DNA of 64,000 nt, taken from Lepas anatifera. Lineage: Eukaryota; Arthropoda; Thecostraca; Lepadidae. Below the pieces are notes generated by a model. It was not told where the DNA came from. It did no database searches and saw only the letters and a program-made list of their open reading frames with translations. The number at the start of each line of letters is the position of its first letter. Position 1 is the stretch's first letter. The position numbers were made by a program, and so were the translations under genes. Of this stretch, positions 62,650 to 64,000 are shown in pieces. The DNA is taken from the NCBI GenBank assembly GCA_034440635.1, contig JAOTON010001584.1:77001-141000 (forward strand), written 5' to 3'.

Positions 62650-63684
62650 TTAACCCTCGCTCCCACCGGGGGGCCATCGATGGCCCCCTAAGGTTTTTCC
62701 GGGATAGCAGAAAAACGACAAGGCGCAGCACCGCGGTTGAGGGCTCTACCTCTCACTGCATCATTTTCCCATCATCCCTGAAAATTTTTCCCCCGGGTCA
62801 CCCAAGGTCAGGTCACCAGACGAGGTCAACCAAGGTCACCTCACTTCACCTTTAGAGCTCTGTAAGAGCTACATTTCAAAGTCGATCGATTTGAAACTTC
62901 CTACACTTCATGACCCCTCCAGGGTCGACAAGGTGTATATCCGGGATTTTTCGATTTCGTGCCCTGAGGTCAGGTCACGAGGCGACCTCTCCCATTGGAA
63001 AAGCATGGGGAAAAGCTATCTTATGATATAAAAGCCACAAAAATGATTGCAAATACTCAGACTGCTCAGAACAACGTTTTTGGACACCCTTTCACGGATC
63101 CCAGGGGTCATATTTGCCCTTTGACTTTTCCAAGGTCATCCAAGGTCACCAGAGGTCAAAAACAGTATTTTGACAATAACTTTTGACCTAATTGAGCTAG
63201 AGCGGTGAAACAAACACCATCGTGTTTGTCTTGTCACTGGCTTTCATTTGATATACGACAAGGTCACTTTTTGACCTTTCGTGACCTCAGGTCATATTAG
63301 GTCACGAGGTGACCTCTGGCGGTCAAACCACTGGCGGGAGGTCTTTACGTTCCACATAGCGGAAAAAGTACTGGCAATTTGCTATCAAATGTTCTTTACC
63401 AGGCCTCAATAGCTCTAATGACATAAGAGTTATGCCCAGTTTGCTTAATCATTGCATATTTGAGTGAAAATAGCCGATCTTGACCTAATTTGACCTCTGG
63501 AGGTCAAACCATTGACCTGAGCACTAAAACATGCGAAGTAATTTCTTACTGAATTCACGCGAGCTTTCTATTGCACTTTGCAGATTTGCGCTAACGCCGA
63601 TATTTTCGGAGTTAGAGGGGGGGCCATCGATGGCCCTTCCGGTGGGGCGAAGGTGGCGCCGGACCCCGGTGGGGCGCGGGTTAA
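62650..63684 (+). mobile_element. Family A TTAA-bounded transposon, copy A5
   Basis: It starts TTAACCCTCGCTCCCACCGG and ends GGTGGGGCGCGGGTTAA. GGGGCCATCGATGGCCCC is at the left end, and the same palindrome with one added base pair is near the right. A right-end inset GGCGCCGGACCCCGG is shared with A1-A4. The interior has TGACCTCAGGTCA, AGGTCACGAGGTGACCT and similar paired hexamers. It is 1035 bp and a good reference copy. No transposase. Confidence 0.9.
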
Positions 63685-63830
63685 TATGACATGTTTGGTT
63701 TACATTCAGTACTATTCTCTTGTCCACAAAATTTCAAGAAAATCGACCCGTAGGTTACCGAGATGGCCTCTGTTACGATTAGTTCCACTGCGCATGTGCA
63801 GTGACCTTTCATTGACCTGAAGACCAGATT
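63685..63830 (+). repeat. TGCGCATGTGCA-type repeat, right part
   Basis: AAAATTTCAAGAAAATCGAC through ATGGCCTCTGTTACG to CACTGCGCATGTGCAGTGAC aligns with 62429-62511. It is the continuation of the repeat interrupted by A5. Confidence 0.6.
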
Positions 63831-64000
63831 TGAAATCTGCATGATCGATTGTCGCTCATTGGTATTGTTCGATAATATGGAACAGAAAGCAACAATATTT
63901 ATATATCATTTATATGTCTAAACACGATGGCGGATACAAGGGGCGAGGCTAGGGGCTTAATCCCCCCTGTGAAAATGCCTAAAGCTATGGCATAGGCGGA
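63831..64000. other. Unassigned window edge
   Basis: GATGGCGGATACAAGGGG near 63926 and GGCATAGGCGGA at the edge resemble CAGTGGCGGATC-type ends, so another element may start here. Confidence 0.35.

Overview
This is a window of repeat-dominated animal nuclear DNA. The only intact protein gene I can recognise is an intron-free innexin on the minus strand (48820-49890). It closely resembles arthropod innexin-2, so I infer an arthropod with a large repetitive genome, perhaps a crustacean; the exact lineage is a guess. There are no operons, bacterial genes, rRNA genes or CRISPR arrays.

The rest is mostly mobile and tandem DNA. Most striking is a group of non-autonomous elements about 0.8-1.05 kb long, bounded by TTAA and carrying terminal inverted repeats. 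I call them families A (5391, 18309, 20572, 21588, 35549, 62650), B (10785, 11665, 32736, 47287), C (26164), D (52192-53817) and F (47090, 57700). They share one internal backbone: an AGATAGCAGAAAAACG-like block, then a GC-rich hairpin, then clustered AGGTCA/TGACCT hexamers. Each family has a different GC-rich palindrome at its ends. A further TTAA family (E: 19772, 35299-37145, and an outer element 19333-22386) lacks this backbone.

Other mobile DNA comprises a broken Penelope-like element with a GIY-YIG region (24720-25642) and a second rearranged relic (about 31190-31870). There are also four copies of one tRNA-derived SINE near 27-32 kb with clear target-site duplications, and LINE fragments (RT C-termini at 12542 and 27933, an ORF1/gag piece at 44214). 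Elements with CAGTGGCGGATC ends lie at 11707 and 55682, and a TA-flanked TIR element lies at 50242-51097. A large inverted repeat occupies 51567-54415.

Tandem DNA includes a 50-bp minisatellite (73-391) and four degenerate arrays of roughly 20-28 bp units built round GGGGCNCC (4565-8311, 28461-29265, 56690-57290, 58405-61880). The last of these has a 343-360 bp higher-order period. There is also an exceptionally long (AC)n tract (41391-41973). Stretches with nothing recognised are listed as such. Family letters are mine and assignments come from reading alignments by eye, so boundaries are approximate unless a TTAA or target duplication fixes them.
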